Assembly: GCF_019396385.1 (NCBI RefSeq)
Contig: NZ_JAHKRN010000017.1
Coordinates: forward strand, 89,816-153,815
Length of the DNA: 64,000 nucleotides
Direction of reading: 5' to 3'
Origin: Nonomuraea harbinensis
GTDB taxonomy: Bacteria; Actinomycetota; Actinomycetes; Streptosporangiales; Streptosporangiaceae
Shown: positions 31,538-40,285 of the stretch, one piece after another
Numbering within the stretch: the stretch's first letter is position 1
Layout: each line of letters begins with the position of its first letter
The notes under the pieces: generated by a model
Databases searched by the model: none
Seen by the model: only the letters and a program-made list of their open reading frames with translations
Told to the model about the DNA's origin: nothing
Translations under genes and position numbers: made by a program

Positions 31538-33301
31538 TCAGGACTGTGGGTGCAGGTGGCCGTCGGTGAGCCCGTCGAGACCCAGCCGGATCAGCGTCTG
31601 GCCCAGCTCCGACGTCTCCCGCAGCGCGTCTTCGAGCACCGCGAGCTGCCGGAACGCCTCACCGTACGGGCGCTGCTCCTTGAGCGAGAGCCGCGGCAGG
31701 CGGGTGCGCCGCACGTCGAACCTGCTGGAGCCGGTGGACGCGCGGCTGCCGGCCGCGCGCAGGAAGCCCGCCAGGAAGTCGGGGTCGAGCCTGCGGGCGT
31801 CGACGCGGTAGAGCGTCAGTTGCGGGCCGAGCACGCCGCCGCCGTCGGAGATCACCCGTACGGAGGAGTAGGAGGCGACCACGTCACCCGGCTGGATCGG
31901 GACCAGACCCCGCTGGCTGATGGTGCGGCCGGACGGGGGAGCCCCGGCGGACAGGTCGTCGGCGGTCAGCACCGGGAGGTCGCCGTCGCCGACGGCCATC
32001 CTGGGCGGGGCCTGCGAGACCGCCACCAGGCCCTCCTTGATCAGGTCGCCGACCGTGGTGGCGGGCTGGTCGAGCGGCTGCTCCAGCACCTTGAGGTCGG
32101 GCGGCGTGGTCGCGGCCGCCAGGAACCGGTCGCGGGTCTCGGCGAACGCCCGGCCCACGTTCTCCCGCCGCTGGTGGCGGGCCGGGGTCATGTCGACCTC
32201 GTCGGCCAGCAGGTCGATGATGCGTACGGTCTGGCCGGAGCCGTCGCGCAGGTAGGCGCGCCAGGCCGGCTCCACGACGGACGGGTCGGCGGCGGCGTCG
32301 AGGATCAGCACGTCGGACGGCGGCCGCTCGCCCGTGGCCGGGCGGCGTAGCAGCCACAGGTCGCAGCCGGGCAGGGCCACCACGGCACGCAGCGCACCGG
32401 CGCGCAGCAGGTTGGCGCGGATGCGCCGGCCGGCCTTGCGGCTCGCGGCGGCGGGCGGCATGAGGATCGCGACCAGGCCGCCCGGCTTGACGTGGGTCAG
32501 GCAGTGTTGCACCCAGGCCAGCTCGGGCTCGCCGCGCGGCGGCAGGCCGTACTCCCACCGGGGGTCGCCGACCAGTTCCTCGTAACCCCAGGCGCGCTCG
32601 TTGAACGGCGGGTCGCAGACGACCGCGTCGGCCTTCTCGCCGGCGAACGCGTCGTGCCGCATGGCGTCGCCGGACGTGATCGTGGCGTCGGCGTCGCGCA
32701 GCCGCAGGCGCGCGGCCGCGATCGCGGCGGAGCTCTCGCTCAGCTCCTGCCCGAGCAGCCGCCGCGTCACCGCCCCGCCCCCGCCGGCGGCGTGGAGCAG
32801 GAGGGTGCCGACGCCGCAGGCGGGGTCGAGGACGGTGGGGGCGTCGCCGACGAGGGCGACCATCAGGCCGGCGATGTCGTCGCGGGTGACGGAGAGCTGC
32901 CGGGAGTGGGCCTCCAGATAGCGCTCGACGAGGAACTCGTAGGCGGTCAGCGCCCCGTGGCGCTCGGCCAGCTCCGACACCGGCTCCGCCTGCTCGGGCC
33001 CGAGGTCGCTGTCGCCCGAGGTCAGCAGGGCGCCGGCCTGGGCCACCACCTCGCCGAGTCGCAAATCTCCCGCGGTTTTCAGGCGTTGCCACGCACGGTC
33101 CGCCACCGACAACTGGTAGGACTTCCCGTAGCGGCGCAGCCACGCCTCCACTTGCGGCAGCGAGAAGAGGGGTTGATTGGCCGTGCCGCCTATGGGCAAG
33201 GGGAAGTCGTCGTGGCGGCGGCGCCAGTTGCTGACGGCGGCACGCCCGACACCGGCGAGCCGGGCGATGTCCCCGGCGTTCAGGGTCGGGTCGTGGCTCA
33301 T
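31538..33301 (-). CDS. N6-adenine DNA methylase with N-terminal HTH and HsdS-like C-terminus
   Basis: This 587-residue protein has three parts. Residues 1-65 form a helix-turn-helix (NAGDIARLAGVGRAAVSNW). The centre is a class-I adenine methyltransferase with SAM motif DPACGVGTLL (about residue 159) and catalytic DPPF (about residue 230). The last 200 residues (GLVPIQPGDVVAS, then FLRAAGSRAS and RLPRLSLKEQ) resemble half of a type I specificity subunit, so recognition may be built in. No restriction endonuclease gene is in the window, so it may be an orphan epigenetic methylase or part of a Pgl-like defence module with the neighbouring kinase. Confidence 0.82.
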   Translation of the reverse strand: MSHDPTLNAGDIARLAGVGRAAVSNWRRRHDDFPLPIGGTANQPLFSLPQVEAWLRRYGKSYQLSVADRAWQRLKTAGDLRLGEVVAQAGALLTSGDSDLGPEQAEPVSELAERHGALTAYEFLVERYLEAHSRQLSVTRDDIAGLMVALVGDAPTVLDPACGVGTLLLHAAGGGGAVTRRLLGQELSESSAAIAAARLRLRDADATITSGDAMRHDAFAGEKADAVVCDPPFNERAWGYEELVGDPRWEYGLPPRGEPELAWVQHCLTHVKPGGLVAILMPPAAASRKAGRRIRANLLRAGALRAVVALPGCDLWLLRRPATGERPPSDVLILDAAADPSVVEPAWRAYLRDGSGQTVRIIDLLADEVDMTPARHQRRENVGRAFAETRDRFLAAATTPPDLKVLEQPLDQPATTVGDLIKEGLVAVSQAPPRMAVGDGDLPVLTADDLSAGAPPSGRTISQRGLVPIQPGDVVASYSSVRVISDGGGVLGPQLTLYRVDARRLDPDFLAGFLRAAGSRASTGSSRFDVRRTRLPRLSLKEQRPYGEAFRQLAVLEDALRETSELGQTLIRLGLDGLTDGHLHPQS

Positions 33302-33376
33302 GGGGCCACCATAGTTCAATGGAGTCTTCAGCGCATCTGCTTGTGAAGTCTTTCAACCAGTGATTTACTGCGGGGT

Positions 33377-34147
33377 ATGAAGCACAACATCCGCTATGCC
33401 GCCGGATCAGATGTGGGCCGCCGCCGGGAGCAGAATGAGGATTCCGGATACGCGAGTGGCCGGTTGCTCGTGGTGGCTGACGGGATGGGCGGACACGCGG
33501 CCGGCGAGCTGGCGAGCGCGGCGGCGATCGCCGTCATGCGCGAGCTCGACGCCACGCTTCCCGAGACGGGGTGCGACCTGGAGTCGGCGCTCGACGGCGC
33601 GGTCCGCGAGGCCGGGCGCAGGCTGGTCGAGCTGGCCGAGATCGACCCCGCGCGCAGGGGCATGGGCACGACGGTGACCGCGATGTTGTTCGACGGCTTC
33701 CGGTTCTCGCTGGCCCACCTGGGTGATTCTCGCGGATACCTGCTTCGCGACGGCGCTCTTTACCAGATGACCAAGGACCACACGCTCGTCCAGTCGATGG
33801 TCGACGAGGGGCGCATCACCGAAGACCAGGCCGCGGTCCACCCGCGCCGCTCGATGGTGCTGCGCGTGCTGGGCAGCGAGGGCAGGGCTGACGCCGACCT
33901 GGCGCTGCGTGAGGCCGACCCCGACGATCGCTACCTCCTCTGCTCCGACGGGCTCACGACGGTGCTCGGGCCCGAGGTCCTGCACGAGGTGCTGACCACG
34001 GTGGCAGACCCGGCGGCGGCCGTCCAGCGGTTGATCGATCTGGCCAACGAGGGAGGCTCGCCGGACAACGTGACCGTCATCGTGGCGGATGTGGTCGCCC
34101 CCGGCGCGGGAGACGACCAGATCTACCGCGTGGGCGCGGGCGCGTAA
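33377..34147 (+). CDS. PP2C-family protein Ser/Thr phosphatase
   Basis: The 256-residue protein has the bacterial PppA/Stp1 pattern: SDVGRRREQNEDSGY at the N-terminus, VVADGMGGHAAGE (about residue 32), GTTVTAMLF, LGDSRGYLLRDG and a final GSPDNVTVIVAD. Acidic residues of these motifs bind two metal ions for dephosphorylation. It is divergent from the DNA methylase, 75 bases away, and may oppose the kinase encoded beyond it. No membrane segment. Confidence 0.9.
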   Translation: MKHNIRYAAGSDVGRRREQNEDSGYASGRLLVVADGMGGHAAGELASAAAIAVMRELDATLPETGCDLESALDGAVREAGRRLVELAEIDPARRGMGTTVTAMLFDGFRFSLAHLGDSRGYLLRDGALYQMTKDHTLVQSMVDEGRITEDQAAVHPRRSMVLRVLGSEGRADADLALREADPDDRYLLCSDGLTTVLGPEVLHEVLTTVADPAAAVQRLIDLANEGGSPDNVTVIVADVVAPGAGDDQIYRVGAGA

Positions 34148-34212
34148 CACCACCGGTCCCACCTGCCTCTGGTCTCACTTCCGCACCACAACCGAAATAT
34201 CGGCTCATAGCT

Positions 34213-34231
34213 TGACACTTTCCGGGTGTCA
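34213..34231. promoter_or_regulatory. Inverted repeat upstream of the CHAP gene
   Basis: TGACAC and GTGTCA are separated by 7 bases. The left arm overlaps a TTGACA (34212-34217) that could be a -35 box. No clear -10 box follows. Confidence 0.35.
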
Positions 34232-34297
34232 CGCGCACATCCGAGATGCCGCGATTACAGTCCATCGTGATCTGCCACGCCTCTGGGGGGAGTCGAG

Positions 34298-35101
34298 CTG
34301 GACCCGATCGCGGATAAGTTACTCAAAACGGTCCGAAAGGAACTCGGGTACCGGGAGAAGGGCGGCCAGCACACCAAGTTCGGCCACTGGTACGCCGAGC
34401 GCGTCCAGGACCCCCAGTACAAGGACGCGCCGTGGTGTGACATGTTCATCGCCTGGGCCGCCGACAAGGCAGGCATCGGCGAGTACGTCGGCCAGTTCGC
34501 CTGGACACCGTCCCATGCCGTCTGGTTCATCGAGCAGGGCGCCTGGACGAAGAAGCCCGAACCCGGGGCGCTGGTCTTCTTCGACTGGCGGGGCGGCAAG
34601 AGCTACAAGGGTGTCGACCACGTCGGCATCGTCGAACGGGTCGAAGGCGGCAAGATCCACACCATCGAGGCGAACGTCGACCGCGTGTGGCTCAAGCGCA
34701 AGGTCCGCGACACCGACAAGGTCGTGGGCTACGGCCTGCCGCGGGTCGTCCAGGCCAACGCCGAGCGGACGGAGATCCGGGAGACCGAGCACCCGTTCCC
34801 GTTACGCGAGCGGGCCGACAAGCCAGGGAGCAACCCGCTCGACCTGATCGGCACGCCGGTGGCCCTGCTGCTCCTCATCGTGGTCACCACCGTGGTGATC
34901 GCCTTCCGCCTCGCGGGCCGTCGCCGCGGCCATCATCGTCACGGTCCGTGGAACGAGCCATCGGCCCAGCCGGAGATCGAGCGGATCGGACCCCAGTACG
35001 TCATGCGGAGCCCGGTGCCCACCCAGCCCGGGCCGCCGCCGAGGGAGTCGGTGGCCGCGGGCGCGCCCCGTCGCCGCCGTCCCTACGACCCCCAGCCCTG
35101 A
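34298..35101 (+). CDS. CHAP-domain (cysteine amidase/peptidase) membrane protein
   Basis: The first ATG (34442) would start two residues after the WCDMF motif and remove the family's catalytic Cys. The frame is open back to a TGA at 34268 but holds no ATG, GTG or TTG before it, so I place the start at CTG 34298, five bases after GGGGGGAG. That gives 267 residues with Cys47, the His in KGVDHVGIVERV (about residue 110) and a single membrane helix near residues 182-203, followed by an Arg/His-rich tail. CHAP domains cleave peptidoglycan peptides, yet no signal peptide is present, which leaves the topology open. Confidence 0.7.
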   Translation: MDPIADKLLKTVRKELGYREKGGQHTKFGHWYAERVQDPQYKDAPWCDMFIAWAADKAGIGEYVGQFAWTPSHAVWFIEQGAWTKKPEPGALVFFDWRGGKSYKGVDHVGIVERVEGGKIHTIEANVDRVWLKRKVRDTDKVVGYGLPRVVQANAERTEIRETEHPFPLRERADKPGSNPLDLIGTPVALLLLIVVTTVVIAFRLAGRRRGHHRHGPWNEPSAQPEIERIGPQYVMRSPVPTQPGPPPRESVAAGAPRRRRPYDPQP

Positions 35102-35104
35102 CCC

Positions 35105-36148
35105 TCAGGACTCCAGGGAGATGACGACCTTGACGTGGTCGCCCTTCTCGAAGGCCGCCTCGTACTCCTTCAGCGGGAGGCGGCGGGTGATGAGGGCGTC
35201 CAGCCAGGAACGGTCCGCTTCCTGAAGGGCCTTCGCGGCGTCCCGGTAGTGGCGCAGGTTGGCGTTGACGGTGCCGAAGACGACGTCGTTCTCCAGCACG
35301 ATGTCGCGGTTGATCTGCCCCGCGTCCGCCCGCAGGTGCCGTCCGCCGCTGGAGACGCCGGTCAGGCAGACGATGCCGGCCGCCGCCGTGTTGAGCATGG
35401 ACTCGAAGACGAGTGACCCGGAGCCGGTCGCCTCGATGATGACGTCGGGCCGGTAGCCGCCGACCGCGTCCAGGCTGCTGCCCGAGTGGTAGGTGGCGCC
35501 CAGGCCGGTGACCAGCTCGGGCTTGAGCCCGCTCTCCGCCCGGTCCAGGACGTGCACCTCCAGCCCGCGCTGCTTGCTGAGCAGCGCCGCCAGCAGCCCG
35601 ATGGGCCCGGCCCCGGTGACGAGCACCCTCTCCGGCTGGAACCAGGCCCGCGAGCCGATCCGCTCGATGTGCTCCCACGCCTTGGCGAGCACGGACGTGG
35701 GCTCGACCAGCACGCCGAGCACTCCCAGCGCCGGGTCCACCTTGACCGCGTAACCGGCCTCGACCGTCCACTGCTCGCTGCCGTAGCCGTCGCGTTCCTT
35801 GATGCCGCGCTCGGTGTACTCGCCGTTGCGGCACATGTCGAACTCGCCCCTGGCGCAGGCTCCGCAGGGCACCGGGTCGGGCCGGCGCACCACGCCCACC
35901 ACCAGGTCGCCGGGGGAGAACGCGGACCCCTCCGGCGCCTCCAGCACCCGCCCCAGCGACTCGTGCCCGAGGATCATCGGCTCGTCTCCCGGGAAGCCGT
36001 ACTCGCCCGAGACGAGCTCCCTGTCGGTCCCGCAGATGCCCAGCGCCAGGCCCTGGACAAGCAGCTCGCCCGGCTTCGGCCGGGGATCGGGAACCTCCGT
36101 GACGCCGAGCGTGCCCTGCTTGCCCGGCACCAAAGTCATCGCACGCAT
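35105..36148 (-). CDS. Glucose 1-dehydrogenase-like zinc MDR dehydrogenase
   Basis: The 347-residue protein has GICGTDRE (catalytic zinc Cys, about residue 39), GHESLG (zinc His), a four-cysteine structural zinc lobe (CGACARGEFDMC, about residues 96-107) and the VEPTSVLAKAWEHI segment that marks archaeal-type glucose dehydrogenases. GAGPIGLLAA binds NAD(P). It likely oxidises an aldose to the lactone. Its start region is divergent from icmF and shares an 88-base spacer with a perfect palindrome, so the two may be co-regulated. It nearly touches the convergent CHAP gene. Confidence 0.8.
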   Translation of the reverse strand: MRAMTLVPGKQGTLGVTEVPDPRPKPGELLVQGLALGICGTDRELVSGEYGFPGDEPMILGHESLGRVLEAPEGSAFSPGDLVVGVVRRPDPVPCGACARGEFDMCRNGEYTERGIKERDGYGSEQWTVEAGYAVKVDPALGVLGVLVEPTSVLAKAWEHIERIGSRAWFQPERVLVTGAGPIGLLAALLSKQRGLEVHVLDRAESGLKPELVTGLGATYHSGSSLDAVGGYRPDVIIEATGSGSLVFESMLNTAAAGIVCLTGVSSGGRHLRADAGQINRDIVLENDVVFGTVNANLRHYRDAAKALQEADRSWLDALITRRLPLKEYEAAFEKGDHVKVVISLES

Positions 36149-36182
36149 GAGGCACCCCTACCCAGGGAAGCCTGGGAAATAG

Positions 36183-36194
36183 TAGGACGTCCTA
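36183..36194. promoter_or_regulatory. Perfect palindrome between gdh-like gene and icmF
   Basis: TAGGACGTCCTA is a 12-bp perfect palindrome, 41 bases upstream of the icmF start. The flanking bases (AGTAGGACGTCCTAGT) are pseudo-symmetrical. It is a likely operator for an unknown regulator. Confidence 0.5.
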
Positions 36195-36235
36195 GTATCT
36201 TCATGACAGGGCCACTGACGAAGGAGTGAGCAGGC

Positions 36236-39200
36236 GTGCATGTACCCGTGCATCCCGTACGTTTCGTGACGGCGGCGGCGTTGTTCGACGGTCACGACGC
36301 GGCGATCAACATCATGCGGCGCATCCTCCAGACCCAGGGGGCCGAGGTCATCCATCTCGGGCACAACCGCTCGGTGGAGGAGATCGTCGACGCCGCGATC
36401 CAGGAGGACGTCCAGGGCGTGGCGATCAGCTCCTACCAGGGCGGCCACGTGGAGTTCTTCACCTACCTGGTGGACCTGCTGCGCGAGCGCGGCGCGGGCC
36501 ACATCAGGGTGTACGGGGGCGGCGGCGGGGTGATCGTGCCCGAGGAGATCGAGCTGCTCCACTCCCGGGGCGTCGCGCGGGTCTTCTCGCCCGAGGACGG
36601 CCAGCGGCTGGGCCTGCCCGGGATGATCAACAAGTTGGTCGAGGAGTGCGACGTCGAGCTGGAGGGCGTGCCCTCGGTGGAGGCCGTGGTCTCCGGCGAC
36701 CAGGCGGCCCTGGCCCGCGCGATCACCCTCATCGAGTCGGGACGGGCCCCGGCGGAGCTGGTCGAAGGACTGCGCGCGGCCCGCAGGAACGCCCCGGTGC
36801 TGGGCATCACGGGCACCGGCGGGTCGGGCAAGTCCTCGCTCACCGACGAGCTGGTCCGCCGGTTCCGGGTGGACAACGACGACAAGCTGCGCATCGCGGT
36901 CATCGCCATCGACCCGACGCGCAGGCGGGGCGGCGGCGCGCTGCTCGGCGACCGGATCAGGATGAACAGCCTGAGCCCGCAGACCTACTTCCGCTCGCTC
37001 GCCACCAGGGGCGCGCCCAGCGAGGTGCCCGCCTGCCTGGACGACGTGATCACCGCCTGCCGGGCCGCCGGGCACGACCTGGTCGTGGTGGAGACGCCCG
37101 GCATCGGCCAGGGCGACGCCGGCATCGTCCCGCACGTGGACGTGCCGATCTACGTGATGACGCCGGAGTTCGGCGCCGCCTCCCAGCTGGAGAAGATCGA
37201 CATGCTCGACTTCGCCGAGGCCGTGGTGATCAACAAGTTCGAGCGGCGCGGGGCCGAGGACGCGCTGCGCGACGTGCGCCGTCAGATGGTGCGCAACCGG
37301 GAGGCGTTCGGCGTCAGGCCCGAGGACATGCCGGTGTTCGGCACGATCGCGGCCCGCTACAACGACGCCGGCGTCACCGCCCTCTACCACCACCTCAAGG
37401 ACCTGCTGGCGGAGAAGGGCCTGCAGGCGGGCCCCGGCCTGCTGGCGCCCGTCCAGGGCCGTACCTCGCAAGCGTCCGCGGCCATCGTGCCGCCGTCGCG
37501 GGTGCGCTACCTGGCCGAGATCGCCGAGAGCGTGCGCGCGTACCACGAGGAGACCCGCGCGCAGGCCGAGGTGGCGCGCCGCCGCCAGCAGCTGGAGGCG
37601 GTGCGGGCGCTGCTCGGCGAGGAGGACGAGCGGCTGGCGAGGCTGAGCGAGCAGGCCGGGCGGGAGCTGACCGAGGAGAGCCGGGCGCTGCTGGACGACT
37701 GGCCCGAGACCAGGGCCCGCTACAGCGCGGACGAGCTGGTCGTACGGGTGCGCGACCGGGAGATCCACACCCCGCTCTGGCGCGAGACCCTGTCCGGCAA
37801 CCGCGTCCCCCGGGTCGCGCTGCCCCGCTTCGAGGACCACGGCGAGCTGCTGCGCTGGCTGCGCGCCGAGAACCTGCCGGGCCGGTTCCCGTTCACCGCG
37901 GGCGTGTTCCCGTTCAAGCGGGACGACGAGGACCCGACGCGGATGTTCGCGGGCGAGGGCGACCCGTTCCGCACCAACCGGCGCTTCAAGCTGCTGTCGG
38001 AGGGCCAGCCGGCGACCCGGCTGTCGACCGCGTTCGACTCGGTGACGCTCTACGGGAACGACCCGGACCTCCGGCCCGACATTTACGGAAAAGTCGGGAC
38101 GTCGGGGGTGTCGATCGCGACGCTCGACGACATGAAGGTCCTGTACGACGGCTTCGACCTGTCGTCACCCAGCACCTCCGTGTCGATGACCATCAACGGC
38201 CCCGCGCCGACGATCCTGGCCTTCTTCCTCAACACCGCCGTCGACCAGGCGCTCGACCGCTTCCGCGAGGAGCACGGCCGCGAGCCGTCGGCGGAGGAGG
38301 CGGGCGAGCTCCGCGCCCGCACGCTGGCCACCGTGCGCGGCACCGTGCAGGCCGACATCCTCAAGGAGGACCAGGGCCAGAACACCTGCATCTTCTCCAC
38401 CGAGTTCAGCCTGCGGATGATGGCCGACATCCAGGAATGGTTCATCCGCAACCGGGTCCGCAACTTCTACTCGGTGTCGATCTCCGGCTACCACATCGCC
38501 GAGGCCGGCGCCAACCCGATCAGCCAGCTCGCCTTCACCCTGGCCAACGGCTTCACCTACGTGGAGGCGTACCTGGCAAGGGGCATGGACGTGGACGACT
38601 TCGCGCCCAACCTGTCGTTCTTCTTCTCCAACGGCATGGACCCCGAGTACAGCGTGCTCGGCCGGGTGGCCCGGCGCATCTGGGCGGTCGCCATGCGGGA
38701 GAGGTACGGCGCGGGGGAGCGGTCGCAGAAGCTCAAGTACCACATCCAGACCTCCGGCCGGTCGCTGCACGCGCAGGAGATGAACTTCAACGACATCCGC
38801 ACCACCCTGCAGGCCCTGATCGCCGTCTACGACCACTGCAACAGCCTGCACACCAACGCCTTCGACGAGGCCGTCACCACCCCGTCGGCCGACTCGGTGC
38901 GCCGGGCGATGGCGATCCAGCTCATCATCAACCGCGAGTGGGGCCTGGCGCGCAACGAGAACCCGCTGCAGGGCTCGTTCGTCATCGACGAGCTGACCGA
39001 CCTGGTGGAGGAGGCGGTGCTGAGCGAGTTCGAGCGGCTGTCCGACCGGGGCGGCGTGCTCGGCGCGATGGAGACCGGCTACCAGCGCGGCAAGATCCAG
39101 GACGAGTCGATGCTGTACGAGACGCGCAAGCACGACGGGTCACTGCCGATCATCGGGGTCAACACGTTCCGCAACGGCGACGACCACGTCCCGCACAAGC

Positions 39201-39433
39201 TGGAGCTGGCCCGGGGGACCGAGGAGGAGAAGCGCTCGCAGCTGGATCGGCTGACCGCCTTCCAGGAGCGGCACCGCGACGAGGCCCCGGCGGCGCTGGC
39301 CCGGCTGCGCGAGGTGGCGATGTCCGACGGAAACGCCTTCGAGGTGCTCATGGACGCGGCCCGCGTGTGCACGCTGGGCCAGATCACCGAGGCGCTCTTC
39401 GAGGCGGGCGGGCAGTACCGCCGCAACGTCTAG
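36236..39433 (+). CDS. icmF: Fused isobutyryl-CoA mutase IcmF (B12 enzyme with G-protein chaperone)
   Basis: This 1065-residue protein contains, in order, a cobalamin-binding domain (FDGHDAAINIMRR, base-off His at about residue 20), a MeaB/MeaI-type GTPase (P-loop GTGGSGKSS, about residue 192; NKFERRG) and an acyl-CoA mutase barrel (about residues 540-1065) with a YGKVGTSGVS segment in the substrate site. This order is specific for IcmF, which interconverts isobutyryl-CoA and butyryl-CoA and carries its own chaperone for cofactor loading. The start is GTG with AGGAG upstream. Its TAG stop overlaps that of the opposite methyltransferase gene. Confidence 0.93.
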   Translation: MHVPVHPVRFVTAAALFDGHDAAINIMRRILQTQGAEVIHLGHNRSVEEIVDAAIQEDVQGVAISSYQGGHVEFFTYLVDLLRERGAGHIRVYGGGGGVIVPEEIELLHSRGVARVFSPEDGQRLGLPGMINKLVEECDVELEGVPSVEAVVSGDQAALARAITLIESGRAPAELVEGLRAARRNAPVLGITGTGGSGKSSLTDELVRRFRVDNDDKLRIAVIAIDPTRRRGGGALLGDRIRMNSLSPQTYFRSLATRGAPSEVPACLDDVITACRAAGHDLVVVETPGIGQGDAGIVPHVDVPIYVMTPEFGAASQLEKIDMLDFAEAVVINKFERRGAEDALRDVRRQMVRNREAFGVRPEDMPVFGTIAARYNDAGVTALYHHLKDLLAEKGLQAGPGLLAPVQGRTSQASAAIVPPSRVRYLAEIAESVRAYHEETRAQAEVARRRQQLEAVRALLGEEDERLARLSEQAGRELTEESRALLDDWPETRARYSADELVVRVRDREIHTPLWRETLSGNRVPRVALPRFEDHGELLRWLRAENLPGRFPFTAGVFPFKRDDEDPTRMFAGEGDPFRTNRRFKLLSEGQPATRLSTAFDSVTLYGNDPDLRPDIYGKVGTSGVSIATLDDMKVLYDGFDLSSPSTSVSMTINGPAPTILAFFLNTAVDQALDRFREEHGREPSAEEAGELRARTLATVRGTVQADILKEDQGQNTCIFSTEFSLRMMADIQEWFIRNRVRNFYSVSISGYHIAEAGANPISQLAFTLANGFTYVEAYLARGMDVDDFAPNLSFFFSNGMDPEYSVLGRVARRIWAVAMRERYGAGERSQKLKYHIQTSGRSLHAQEMNFNDIRTTLQALIAVYDHCNSLHTNAFDEAVTTPSADSVRRAMAIQLIINREWGLARNENPLQGSFVIDELTDLVEEAVLSEFERLSDRGGVLGAMETGYQRGKIQDESMLYETRKHDGSLPIIGVNTFRNGDDHVPHKLELARGTEEEKRSQLDRLTAFQERHRDEAPAALARLREVAMSDGNAFEVLMDAARVCTLGQITEALFEAGGQYRRNV

Positions 39434-40203
39434 TTCCTGCGGGCGACGCCGCACAGGCCCAGCGAGGAGGAGGGGTCGTCGACGAAGTCGATGGTGTCCT
39501 CCTCGGTGGGCCGCCACTCGGGCAGCCACACCAGCCCGGGTTCCAGCAGCTCGAAGCCCTCGAACAGGGCCGCGATGCCGGCGCGGTCGCGCAGCACGAG
39601 CGGCGAGGTGGCCCGGCTGTAGACCTCGGTGCCGTCCTCGACGGCGTCCGGCCGGGAGTCGCTGGTGCCGTGGCTCAGGACCAGATAGCTGCCCGGGGCC
39701 ATCGCGTCGCGCAGCGTCCTGATGATCTCGCGCGGGTTCTCGGACTCCTGGACGAAGTGCATGATCGCGACCAGCAGGACGGCGACGGGCTCCCGGAAGT
39801 CGATGATCCTCCGTACCTCCGGGTGGTCGAGGATCTCCTTGGGATTGCGCACGTCGCCCTGGACGGCGGCGTTGTCCTGGCCGTCGAGCATCATCCTGGC
39901 GTGCACCAGGACCACCGGGTCCAGATCGACGTAGACCACCCTGGAGCCGTCGGCCACCTCGTGCACGGCTCCCTGGCTGGGCAGGCCGGTGCCGATGTCG
40001 AGGAACTGCCGGACGCCCAGACCGGTCAGGTGGCGTACGGCCCTGCCGAGGAACGCCCGGTTGGCCCGCGCGGCCAGCTTCGCCTCGGGCACGATGCGGA
40101 GAATCTGCTCGGCCGCCTCCCGGTCAGCCGGGAAATGGTCTTTTCCGCCCAGGTAGTAGTCGTACATCCGGGCGACGTTGGGCGTGTTCGGATCGAACTC
40201 CAT
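39430..40203 (-). CDS. DUF574-type SAM-dependent methyltransferase
   Basis: The 257-residue protein starts MEFDPNTPNVARMYDYYLGG, the hallmark N-terminus of the actinobacterial DUF574 (Methyltransf_19) family, followed by the SAM motif FLDIGTGLPSQG (about residue 70) and VYVDLDPVVLVHA. Members are abundant in Streptomyces and Streptosporangiales; substrates are mostly unknown. An in-frame TTG five codons upstream is also possible. Convergent with icmF; the two TAG stops share a CTAG. Confidence 0.85.
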   Translation of the reverse strand: MEFDPNTPNVARMYDYYLGGKDHFPADREAAEQILRIVPEAKLAARANRAFLGRAVRHLTGLGVRQFLDIGTGLPSQGAVHEVADGSRVVYVDLDPVVLVHARMMLDGQDNAAVQGDVRNPKEILDHPEVRRIIDFREPVAVLLVAIMHFVQESENPREIIRTLRDAMAPGSYLVLSHGTSDSRPDAVEDGTEVYSRATSPLVLRDRAGIAALFEGFELLEPGLVWLPEWRPTEEDTIDFVDDPSSSLGLCGVARRN

Positions 40204-40285
40204 GGACGCTGACTCCAACCGGCTGCCCCCCAGGTCCGGAGATGAGAATATCTTTCCAAGATTCTATGCGCCAGTAATGTGATTT

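Noticed and set aside
31538..33301. Complete type I restriction-modification system
   Set aside because: Only a methylase with a specificity-like tail is present. No HsdR or other nuclease gene is found nearby.
33323..33355. Imperfect repeat AGTCTTCA / AGTCTTTCA between methylase and PP2C genes
   Set aside because: Short, not symmetrical about a centre and not found elsewhere; too weak to call an operator.
36226..40212. Open frame of 1328 codons overlapping icmF in another frame
   Set aside because: The icmF frame carries intact B12, GTPase and mutase motifs; the overlapping frame is Arg/Gly/Ala-rich nonsense.
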